Assembly (NCBI GenBank): GCA_013368375.1 | Contig: JAACJP010000015.1 | Location: 822,262 to 886,261, forward strand | Direction of reading: 5' to 3' | DNA: 64,000 bases | From: Tricholomella constricta | Lineage: Eukaryota > Basidiomycota > Agaricomycetes > Agaricales > Lyophyllaceae | Part shown: positions 13,048 through 24,542 of the stretch, piece by piece | Position numbering within the stretch: position 1 is the first letter of the stretch | Layout of the letters: every line of letters begins with the position of its first letter | The notes under the pieces: model-generated | The model's input: only the letters and a program-made list of their open reading frames with translations | Told to the model about the DNA's origin: nothing | Database searches by the model: none | Position numbers and translations under genes: made by a program

Positions 13048-13524
13048 GTGGAGATGCGCAATATGGGCGACGATCCCCGCGCGAGCGAGAAGCGTATCAC
13101 GGCGACGACGCGGCAGTTGGAGAGCATGATCCGCCTCTCTGAGGCTCATGCGCGGATGCGCTTCTCCGAGTTCGTGGAGCTTCAAGACGTGAAGGAGGCC
13201 TGCCGCCTGATGCGCGAGGCCATCAGGACGAGTGCTGACTCGCGGACCGGAAAGATTGATATGGGCATGTTGAATACGGGTACCGGCCAGGGTCGGCGGA
13301 AAATGCGGGATGATATGAGGAAAGAGGTTCGGGGACTCTTGCAAGGGGCTGGTGGAGCGCGGGGTATCAAGTGGTCGGAGGCTATCAAACGCCTTGGAGA
13401 TCAGAGTAGCGTCAAGGTTGACGTCGCGGAGTTTAGTGAGGTCATCAAAGGCTTGGAGAATGAGGGCCTTGTCAAAGTTGTGGGGGAGAGGGATAAGAGG
13501 ACGATCCGGAGGATTGAAGGTTAA
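13048..13524 (+). CDS. MCM4 C-terminal fragment, open reading frame (158 aa)
   Basis: Within pseudogene copy 1, the MCM4 C-terminus stays open for 158 codons. It covers the AAA+ lid helices (EKRITATTRQLESMIRLSEA, LQDVKEACRLMREAIRTS) and the winged-helix domain ending KVVGERDKRTIRRIEG. The frame is open further upstream, to about 12961. No promoter is evident, so translation is not implied. It is listed because both large copies keep this part while the ATPase part decays. Confidence 0.4.
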   Translation: MEMRNMGDDPRASEKRITATTRQLESMIRLSEAHARMRFSEFVELQDVKEACRLMREAIRTSADSRTGKIDMGMLNTGTGQGRRKMRDDMRKEVRGLLQGAGGARGIKWSEAIKRLGDQSSVKVDVAEFSEVIKGLENEGLVKVVGERDKRTIRRIEG

Positions 13525-15048
13525 CGGTTGAGGTTCCCATTGCTCAGAAGCATCCCGGTACGAAGAGGACGATCCGGAGGATTGAAGGTTAACGGTTGAG
13601 TTCCCCATCGCTCTAGATCGCTTATTCATTGTCTGCTCGTTGTGTATGGTGCTTCATGTATCAGTCTTCCTATTGTACGCAACGATGGGACTACTGCTAC
13701 TTCTTGGTAGTATTAATAGATGGATTTATGAAGTCGGCATAAGTTGGCATTATGTCACCCAATCTGGGGCTTCGGGACATTGGCTTGACTCCGAGGGCCC
13801 CTCACTAAGGGGGTTGCCGCGCCCCCACCCCCAATGAACCCTTGTACGCGACAATGAGACTACTGCTACTAGCGTCTTGGTAGCATTAATGGATGGATTT
13901 ATGAAGTCGGCATAAGTTGGCATCATTTCACCCAATCTGGGGCTTCGGGACTTCGGCCTGTGACACCCTCACTGAGGGTGCCGCGGTCCCCTCACCTTTT
14001 GCATTCTCCAATTCGCTTGAGTTACTTGAGGGTGCCGCGCTTCCCTCACCTTTATTTATTAGTCCGTGGTACCCACTGCATGGTTGTCTGATTGTTATTT
14101 CACCCAATTTGGGGCATCGGGACGGTGGCTCATGACTCCGAGGGCCCCTCACTGAGGGCGCCGTGCTCCCGCGCTCCCCCAATGAACTCTTGTACGCGTC
14201 GATGGGACTACTGCTACTAGCGTCTTGGTAATATTAATAGATGGATTTATGAAGTCGGCATAAGTTGGCATTATGTCACCCAATCTGGGGCATCGGGACA
14301 TTGGCTTGACTCCGAGGGCCCCTCACTGAGGGCGCCGTGCTCCCGTGCTCCCCCAGTGAACTCTTGTGCGCTTCGATGGGACTACTGCTACTAGCGGTTT
14401 GGTAATATTAATAGATGGATTTATGAAGTCGGCATAAGTTGGCATTATGTCACCCAATCTGGGGCATCGGGACATTGGCTTGACTCCGAGGGCCCCTCAC
14501 TGAGGGCGCCGTGCTCCCGTGCTCCCCCAGTGAACTCTTGTGCGCTTCGATGGGACTACTGCTACTAGCGGTTTGGTAATATTAATAGATGGATTTATGA
14601 AGTCGGCATAAGTTGGCATTATGTCACCCAATCTGGGGCATCGGGACATTGGCTTGACTCCGAGGGCCCCTCACTAAGGCAGTTGCCGCGCCACCCCCCC
14701 CTCCCTAATGAACTCTTGTACGCGACGATGGGACTACTGTTACTATTGTCTTGGTAGTATTAATGGATGGATTGATGAAGTCGGCATAAGTTGGGATTAT
14801 TTGAGGCAATCTGGGACTTCGGGATTTCGGCCTGTGACACCCTCACTGAGGGTGCCGCGGTCCCCTCACCTTTTGCATTCTTCAATTCGTTTCAGTTACT
14901 TGAGGGTGCCGCGCTTCCCTCACCTTTATTTATTAGTCCGTGGTACCCACTGCATGGTTGTCTGATTGTTATTTCGCGCGATCTGGGGTTTCGGGACATT
15001 GGCTTGACACCGAGGGCCCGTCGCTGAGGGGAGTGCCGCGCCCCCCCA

Positions 15049-15968
15049 ATGAATCGATTGGTTGTCTCTGGTAACTTCAGAAGCATCCCGGTACGCGTCA
15101 ATCCTCGACAAAGGACCTTGAACAGCGCATTCAAGACATATCTCGACATTGTGCACGTCAAACTCGGCGGAAAGAGGGCCTTGTCAAAGTTGTGGGGGAG
15201 AGGGATAAGAGGACGATCCGGAGGATTGAAGGTTAACGGTTGAGGTTCCCATTGCTCAGAAGCATCCCTGTACGCGTCAATCCTCGACAAAGGACCTTGA
15301 AAAGCTTATTCAAGACATATCTCGACGTTGTGCACGTCAAACTCGGCGGAAAGAGGGCCTTGTCAAAGTTGTGGGGGAGAGGGATAAGAGGACGATCCGG
15401 AGGATTGAAGGTTAACGGTTGAGGTTCCCATTGCTCAGAAGCATCCCGGTACGCGTCAATCCTCGACAAAGGACCTTGAAAAGCTTATTCAAGACATATC
15501 TCGACGTTGTGCACGTCAAACTCGGCGGAAAGAGGGCCTTGTCAAAGTTGTGGGGGAGAGGGATAAGAGGACGATCCGGAGGATTGAAGGTTAACGGTTG
15601 AGGTTCCCATTGCTCAGAAGCATCCCGGTACGCGTCAATCCTCGACAAAGGACCTTGAAAAGCTTATTCAAGACATATCTCGACGTTGTGCACGTCAAAC
15701 TCGGCGGAAAGAGGGCCTTGTCAAAGTTGTGGGGGAGAGGGATAAGAGGATGATCCGGTGCTGGATAACGGTTGAGTTTCCCATTGAGGTTCCCATTGCT
15801 CAGAAGCATCCCGGTACGCGTCAATCCTCGACAAAGGACCTTGAAAAGCTTATTCAAGACATATCTCGACGTTGTGCACGTCAAACTCGGCGGAAAGAGG
15901 GCCTTGTCAAAGTTGTGGGGGAGAGGGATAAGAGGATGATCCGGTGCTGGTTAACGGTTGAGTTTCCC
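15049..15968 (+). repeat. Tandem array of about 179-bp MCM4 fusion units
   Basis: At least five head-to-tail units start near 15082, 15263, 15442, 15621 and 15806. Each joins the MCM4 OB-domain piece (CATCCCGGTACGCGTCAATC...) to the last codons of MCM4 (GGCCTTGTCAAAGTTGTGGG) and its TAA plus a short 3' flank. The last two units share a variant ending (ATGATCCGGTGCTGG). Unit boundaries at MCM4 exon parts show amplification of one deletion derivative. Confidence 0.85.
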
Positions 15969-17608
15969 ATTGCTCTAGATCGCTTATTCATTGTCTGCTC
16001 GTTGTGTATGGTGCTTCATGTATCAGTCTTCCTGCTGTACGCGACGATGGGACTACTGCTACTGGCGTCTTGGTAATATTAATAGATGGATTTATGAAGT
16101 CGGCATAAGTTGGCATTATGTCACCCAATCTGGGGCATCGGGACATTGGCTTGACTCCGAGGGCCCCTCACTAAGGGAGTTGCCGCGCCCCCACCCCCAA
16201 TGAACCCTTGTACGCTTCGATGGGACTACTGCTACTAGCGGTTTGGTAATATTAATAGATGGATTTATGAAGTCGGCATAAGTTGGCATTATGTCACCCA
16301 ATCTGGGGCTTCGGGACATTGGCTTGACTCCGAGGGCCCCTCACTAAGGCAGTTGCCGCGCCACCCCCCCCCCCTAATGAACTCTTGTACGCGACGATGG
16401 GACTACTGTTACTATTGTCTTGGTAGTATTAATAGACGGATTTATGAAGTCGGCATAAGTTGGCATTATTTCACCCAATCTGGGGCTTCGGGATTTCGGC
16501 CTGTGACACCCTCACTGAGGGTGCCGCGGTCCCCTCACCTTTTGCATTCTCCAATTCGCTTGAGTTACTTGAGGGTGCCGCGCTTCCCTCACCTTTATTT
16601 ATTAGTCCGTGGTACCCACTGCATGGTTGTCTGATTGTTATTTCACCCAATTTGGGGCATCGGGACGGTGGCTCATGACTCCGAGGGCCCCTCACTGAGG
16701 GCGTTGCCGCGCCCCCACCCCCAATGAACCCTTGTACGCTTCGATGGGACTACTGCTACTAGCGTCTTGGTAGCATTAATAGATGGATTTATAAAGTCGG
16801 CATAAGTTGGGATTATTTGTCCCCATCTGGGGCTTCGGGATTTCGGCCTGTGACACCCTCACTGAGGGTGCCGCGGTCCCCTCACCTTTTGCATTCTCCA
16901 ATTCGTTTGAATTACTTGAGGGTGCCGCGCTTCCCTCAGCGTTATTTATTAGTCCGTGGTCCCCACTGCATGGTTGTCTGATTGTTATTTCGCCCGATGT
17001 GGGGTTTCGGGACATTGGCTTGACACCGAGGGCCCGTCGCTGAGGGGGGTGCCGCGCCCCCCTCCCCCCCCCCCAATGAATCGATTGGTTGTCTCTGGTA
17101 TCTTCAGAAGCATCCCGGTACGCGTCAATCCTCGACAAAGGACCTTGAACAGCGCATTCAAGACATATCTCGACGTTGTGCACGTCAAACTCGGCGGTGG
17201 GGCTACCCTCGGCTTCGATCGAAGCACGAGACCGGCTGGCGGGGATCGCCTACCGGACGCGGGCGATGATGCGGAGGACGACGATGGCAGTGGCGTGGAA
17301 GGACAAAGGACACGTAGAGCGGAGGTTTAGGCGAAGCTCTTCGAGCTCAGCAGGAGGCCTGGGATATACGAACTTCTTGCCCGGTCACTCGCGCCTTCAA
17401 TTTGGGAAACGGACGACGTAAAGAAGGGTATCCTTCTACAATTGTTCGGCGGAACGAACAAGAGTATTGCCCGTGGCGGAGGCGGCGGTGGACCGAGGTA
17501 TCGAGGCGATATCAACGTCTTGCTCGTCGGTGATCCTGGAACCAGTAAATCTCAGATCCTGCAGGTAGCCACCCTTGATTTCATCTTCTCCTGGATGTGT
17601 GCTCCGAC

Positions 17609-18500
<892 letters not shown>

Positions 18501-18611
18501 AACGTACCCCTCCAGCCTCTGCAAGAGTTCTCAGCGTATATCGATCACGCGCGATCCAAGATCCACCCCGTCATTACCGAGGCTGCGGGCACAGAGCTCG
18601 TTAGCTCCTAC

Positions 18612-19238
18612 GTGGAGATGCGCAATATGGGCGACGATCCCCGCGCGAGCGAGAAGCGTATCACGGCGACGACGCGGCAGCTGGAGAGCATGATCCGCCT
18701 CTCTGAGGCTCATGCGCGGATGCGCTTCTCCGAGTTCGTGGAGCTTCAAGACGTGAAGGAGGCCTGCCGCCTGATGCGCGAGGCCATCAGGACGAGTGCT
18801 GACTCGCGGACCGGAAAGATTGATATGGGCATGTTGAATACGGGTACCGGCCAGGGTCGGCGGAAAATGCGGGATGATATGAGGAAAGAGGTTCGGGGAC
18901 TCTTGCAAGGGGCTGGTGGAGCGCGGGGTATCAAGTGGTCGGAGGCTATCAAACGCCTTGGAGATCAGAGTAGCGTCAAGGTTGACGTCGCGGAGTTTAG
19001 TGAGGTCATCAAAGGCTTGGAGAATGAGGGCCTTGTCAAAGTTGTGGGGGAGAGGGATAAGAGGACGATCCGGAGGATTGAAGGTCAACGGTTGAGGTTC
19101 CCATTGCTCAGAAGCATCCCGGTACGCGTCAATCCTCGACAAAGGATCTTGAAGAGCTTCTTCAAGACATATCCGACGTTGTGCACGTCAAACTCGGCGG
19201 AAAGAGGGCCTTGTCAAAGTTGTGGGGGAGAGGGATAA
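18612..19238 (+). CDS. MCM4 C-terminal fragment with read-through into a second MCM4 piece (208 aa)
   Basis: It has the same lid plus winged-helix segment as at 13048-13524. The native stop is lost and the frame continues through RSIPVRVNPRQRILKS, the OB-domain piece, to a stop at 19238. This is an open chimeric frame inside a pseudogene; expression is unproven. Confidence 0.35.
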   Translation: MEMRNMGDDPRASEKRITATTRQLESMIRLSEAHARMRFSEFVELQDVKEACRLMREAIRTSADSRTGKIDMGMLNTGTGQGRRKMRDDMRKEVRGLLQGAGGARGIKWSEAIKRLGDQSSVKVDVAEFSEVIKGLENEGLVKVVGERDKRTIRRIEGQRLRFPLLRSIPVRVNPRQRILKSFFKTYPTLCTSNSAERGPCQSCGGEG

Positions 19239-20652
19239 GAGGACGATCCGAGGATGCTGATTAACGGTTGAGTTTCCCATTGCTCTAGATCGCTTATTCA
19301 TTGTCTGCTCGTTGTGTATGGTGCTTCATGTATCAGTCTTCCTGCTGTACGCGACAATGAGACTACTGCTACTAGCGTCTTGGTAGCATTAATGGATGGA
19401 TTTATGAAGTCGGCATAAGTTGGCATTATTTGACCCAATCTGGGGCTTCGGGACGTCGGCCTGTGACACCCTCACTGAGGGTGCCGCGGTCCCCTCACCT
19501 TTTGCATTCTGCAATTCGTTTGAGTTACTTGAGGGTGCCGCGCTTCCCTCACCTTTATTTATTAATCCGTGGTACCCACTGCATGGTTGTCTGATTGTTA
19601 TTTCACCCAATCTGGGGCATCGGGACGGTGGCTCATGACTCCGAGGGCCCCTCACTGAGGGTGCCGTGCTCCCGCGCTCCCCCAATGAACTCTTGTACGC
19701 GTCGATGGGACTACTGCTACTAGCGTCTTGGTAATATTAATAGATGGATTTATGAAGTCGGCATAAGTTGGCATTATGTCACCCATCTGGGGCATCGGGA
19801 CATTGGCTTGACTCCGAGGGCCCCTCACTAAGGGAGTTGCCGCGCCCCCACCCTCAATGAACCCTTGTACGCGACGATGGGACTACTGCTACTAGCGTCT
19901 TGGTAGTATTAATAGACGGATTTATGAAGTCGGCATAAGTTGGCATCATTTGTCCCCATCTGGGGCTTCGGGACTTCGGCCTGTGACACCCTCACTGAGG
20001 GTGCCGCGGTCCCCTCACCTTTTGCATTCTTCAATTCGTTTCAGTTACTTGAGGGTGCCGCGCTTCCCATTTTTATTTATTAGTCCGTGGTACCCACTGC
20101 ATGGTTGTCTGATTGTTATTTCACCCAATCTGGGGCATCGGGACATTGGCTTCACTCCGAGGGCCCTCACTGAGGGCGTTGCCGCGCCCCCACCCCCAAT
20201 GAACCCTTGTACGCGACGATGGGACTACTGCTACTGGCGCCTTGGTAGTATTAATAGATGGATTTATGAACTCGGTATGTCGTCGGCAATATTTCACCCA
20301 ATCTGGGACTTCGGGACGTCGACATGACACCGAGGGCCCCTCAGTGAGGGTGCCGCTGTCCCCTCACCTTTTGCATTCTCCAATTCGTTTCAGTTACTTG
20401 ACGGTGCCGCGCTCCCCTCACCTTTTGCATTCCCTAGTCCGTGGTACCCACTCCATGGTTGCCTGATTGTTATTTCACCTAACCTGGGGCTTCGGGATTT
20501 TGGCCCTTGACATTTGTATACTTGAGTTACTTATGTAACGTAGTCAGTTATAATCAATTCCAATTCCAATTTCTGCAGCACTGTATATGCAACTTTGGCA
20601 AGATCACTTGATAGACAACAGTGACAATGATAGAGACATCTGGCTATGCTAT

Positions 20653-21286
20653 TTACGCGGAACTGGGATGCTTTCCATAGGTAAGTATAGAGAGAATTGT
20701 GCGTCCATGCGGGAACAAGATCAGTGGTGCATTGTCTATCAAACTAATCATATTTGTCGCCGCGACTACTTCCTGCGACTGCGCATGCCTGCGCGCGGCT
20801 TCCAAGCGAGTGAGCTGGTCGGAGTCAGGGTCAGCCGAAGCACCTTGGGTCCGCAATTGTTCTCGGAGGTTGTATATTTTCGAGTCAATGGTGAGGCGGC
20901 GCAATGCAAGTTCGTGGAGGGATTGCGAGACATTTCGGATTTCTGGGAGTGCGAAATGAACAAGGTGACATAAGTTTGGTATCTCCGACAGACTCACCTG
21001 AGGGGACCAAAGGCAAAGCCTGGATAAAATCCTTGACTTGCTGCTGTCTTACCAGTTGATATTCACACGAAGTGGTCACCCCAAGGCATTTGACACACGG
21101 GTGGCCCCAGGCTAGGAAAACGCATGTGGTGCCGCTGTCCTGGCATGCGGCGCATGGCCGCGGTTTATTCTACGGGGGCGAAGAAGGTATTAGACATGGT
21201 CAAGTCATGAATGTCGAACTACCTACCTCGCCGGCGGAACGTTGGGAACGAAGGGAGGGAAATGTCGTACCGGAGAATGATTGCAT
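20653..21286 (-). CDS. Small Cys-cluster protein with helical tail, 173 aa
   Basis: Three exons close in frame: 21227-21286, 20998-21169 and 20653-20942 (522 nt). Residues about 27-57 form C-x2-C-x6-C-x8-C-x2-C-x6-C (CAACQDSGTTC, then CVKCLGVTTSC). This spacing is like a fungal Zn(II)2Cys6 binuclear cluster except for a longer middle loop. After it comes a helical, probably coiled-coil segment (SQSLHELALRRLTIDSKIYN, then LTRLEAARRHAQSQEVV). The same cluster type heads the two large proteins at 36.4 and 41.6 kb. It is likely DNA-binding or chromatin-associated by analogy with Zn2Cys6 factors; no target can be named. The last exon simply runs to a stop, so a further exon cannot be excluded. Confidence 0.6.
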
Positions 21287-21873
21287 GTCAGAAAATATGG
21301 GCCTTTTGTGCGCCGAATCAACCCCCTTTTATAATCACTTCATACACCACGGCCGACCTGTTTTGTGCAAGTGAAGTTGAGCACCATGCGACCTTTGAAG
21401 GGTTGCATGCGATGATTTTATGCTTCTATCCATGCTTACCGAGGAATTACCACGGGTCAAGTGAAAGAAGGAAGTTGAGATGCCTGTCCGAATAGGCGCA
21501 TAGGGGCCAGGCAGGAAATGTGGTCAGCGGTTATCGGTAAGAGAGCGCACGAGTATTGTAGTGTGCAGTAAAAGTACGATATTGATCCAGAGAAGGATGA
21601 ACAGGGGCTGAAAGAGCTTTGCATGTGCCAGGTTGGGGCCTGTACTCGTGGGGAAGAACGTGAGCCGCGGGACATGCCCGCTTCAGATCCCCTGAGGATG
21701 TTCGCATACGAGTACTTAGAGCATTCACGGAGCTATCAAGTGGGACCACAATACGGCATTTATTTGGTGGCAAGTAATACAATGAAAGCGATGCGAAACA
21801 ACGTAAAAAGTGCAGTAGGAAATCGGCGAGCAACAAGAGCTAGTGTGGTCAGTCCTGATCACTCGACATTCTC

Positions 21874-23344
21874 CTAATCGGGCAGGTCTGGCGGAAAAAA
21901 AAAAAGAGGAAAGTGAGTCAAGGATTCTAAGGATGCGGAGAATTTGTCCAACTCACCATCGAAATCGTGAGGACCCGTGGGAATGGATCCCTCCTTCAAC
22001 AAGTAGAAGTAGCCAAAGACAATTGCGACATGATTGGCGATGCGCATGTCCGTGTTGAAGATGTTGGTGCCAGTTATCCAGCGTGCATAAGTGACGCTGT
22101 CGATGGGGTCAGGAGGAAGCCCGAGGAATGGGAAGACCTTCTCTCTGATAGCTTTACAGCGATTCACGATGTAAACGAGACCTCGCCACCAGTCTAGGTG
22201 CTGAGTTTCGTAGCATTTTGTCTTGTAGGGAGACAGGTGTGCGAAACGCGGAAGGGGGTTGGGACAGAGGCACGACCAGCATCCATCAAACGATAGACAC
22301 CTGATGTGGTCCCGGAAGTGTATTCTATAGTGGTCCGTCCTCCAAGACATGCCTGATGTGCACTTGTTGAGGTTGTCATGGGAGCTGGTCATCTGGATAC
22401 CGAGGACGGAGTGGGTGACGCATGTAGGGAGCATGGGGACGAGGCATTCTGCAATGAAATCGAGGATGGCGTCGGGAAATCGGTGTTCGCGAAATACCGA
22501 GTGCAAGATGCGGTTGATCAGGACTCCCTTGGAGTTGTGGAAGAGTATCGGAGATGAAGCGGGCCCGGAAGAAAAGGATGTCGACGACGATGGCGCAGAA
22601 GCAGTGTTAGCGTCGCGAGAGCTGCTGGCTCTCTTGGAGTTGCGGATTAGGATCGGAGATGAAGCGGACCCGGAAGAACGGGATGTCGACGACGATGGCG
22701 CAGAAGCAGTGTTAATGTTGCGGGAGTTGCTGAAAAGAGCGGAGTGGGATTGGGTTGCGAAAGGGGAAGACGAGTGGAGAGGCGGGGAGGAGGAGGAGGG
22801 CAGCTCGACAGTTTTCGCCAAGTCCGGCACAGCGGTGTTGGGAAACTGCAACTCGGCATCGGAGACAACTCCTTTTCTAAGAATGGGGGGATGGCGGAGA
22901 GCGGGAGATAACGATCGACTTGCTCTACGTTTCAACGGAGGCTCTCCGTCGTCGTTCGACGCTGAAAAGAAAGCAGCGATCCACCCCTGAGCGCCTTGTT
23001 AGCGTCGTCAAAGAGTGGGGGAAGACGGCGAACCGACTTGCCATTAAGTGGTACCCGTTCATGTGGGCGACCAACTTTCCAAAGGAATCTTCAAACTCGC
23101 AATCAAAGTATGGGCAGTGGAAGTGTCCCGTGTCCGGCTTTCTACGTAATCGAAAAGGTAATCCTTGGCGTATCCTGTCGTCAGTATAAGCGTTGATAGG
23201 CAGAGGGACACACAGACCGAGTACCGAAACACAGAGAAGAGGCTCAGAGTCGTGGGAAGTGACGTGGGCGGTCATGTCCTCCACTACGAGGAATTGTTGA
23301 GCGCAGGCGGGGCACGCCACACTATAATTGAAATCGTTCGACAT
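21874..23344 (-). CDS. Zinc-finger protein related to telomere-linked helicase ends, without helicase (475 aa)
   Basis: Two exons (23038-23344 and 21874-22994; splice A/GTCGG...CAAG) give 476 codons. The N-terminus has two C2H2-like fingers: CPACAQQF...H-x3-H and CPYFDCEFEDSFGKL...H-x4-H, like the OrsD-type fingers at the head of RecQ-like fungal genes. The middle is Ser/Pro-rich with a doubled unit (NTASAPSSSTS). The C-terminal 200 residues have CWSCLCP, a downstream H and C, and YARWITG, matching in order the C-terminal Cys/Trp region of the neighbouring helicase (SCWIPFRSVFGH, FNKWLTLP). It therefore looks like the two ends of the helicase gene family with the motor removed. The splice choice is uncertain (an alternative donor GTCTTC at the same place also keeps frame). 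Confidence 0.55.
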
Positions 23345-24542
23345 TGCAAGGTTTTTGAGAAGGAGGAATTTGGAGCAAGGGAGGATGGCGGGAGGAATTT
23401 GGAGCAAGGAGGATGGCGCGCCAGCTTTTTAAAAGGCTCTCGATGAGGCCTGAGGCCTGAGGTTTTGTCATTCATTGCGTCACTCATCGAAATATTTTTT
23501 CAAGGAAGTACTGGACCCCGGCTTGAGTCTAGATGCGGGGACATGCAAGTGACATGAACTTGGCCTTCTTCGAAGCACTTTGCCATCCGGACCGTCCTGT
23601 TTGCGGTTCGAATGACGATTGATTGAATGGATGGATGGATGGACTGAATACCCGCAGCGGTCCCGAAAAAGAACAAGCGAGGCATGACATTTCATAATGT
23701 ATGCTTGGTGCCTGTGATTTGGAGCGCGCGCTTTGGAGATGGCTTGACTGGGAAGTTGCTTCCACGTCAAAGCTAGACACTATCACCTGTTATGGGGTTG
23801 AAAATGGTCGAGAGACTGAGATGGTCGAGAGACTGAACAAACATATTGACACAGATCCTCAACCTGTCTTCGAGCGGCGCATCACAGCAGGCCCCACCAC
23901 CGAGTTCGCTCCGGGCAAAGGACTCGCGTGCAATCGCGCACAGGGGGCAGCGCGCGACGGAGGCATCCGCGTTAACGACGAGCGATCGGCACAGATCGGC
24001 ACGAAGATCGACACAAGCGCACACCGTACTTGCGAGATCGTTCGCGGACAGTTACTTTTCATGTCAATTCTAAAAAAAGGCAACAAGTTTGACAGGTGAC
24101 AGACAGGCCACAACAAAGGCGGGCGGGACGGGGCGCTTACCCATATGTGGGTGTGCTCAGCTCTTCAAGCTTCAAGTCCTGATTGCACTGTGATTAGAGC
24201 CCCTAAAAAACGGTGCAGGGTGTGACGGGTCGACCCGCCGTTTGCGAAGGCGCCTGGCATCCGTTGAGGACACGTATCCAAATACAAGTATCTGCCTGTT
24301 CAAGAATTAAGCTTTAAGGTTCTAATAGGCGAAATGTCAGCGCTTCAGCCCCAAACCAGCCGAGCATCGGGGGAGCCGAGCAGGAGCCGAACAGGCCGCA
24401 CACGTGCGCTTTTCCGAGACGGAAGTTGGAAAGACGGGCATAATGATTAAATCAGGCACTTGTGCCGAGTACCTGCTCATTTAGTTAGTATGACCCGCAA
24501 ATTGTATCTTAGGATGATTATTTGTAGGCCAACTGGAATGTC
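23345..24542. other. Intergenic between two helicase-family genes
   Basis: No supported gene. It contains a GATG-rich microsatellite near 23625-23643 and a GACGGGTCGACCCGCCGTTTG element near 24225 whose right half recurs at 36155. Confidence 0.4.
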
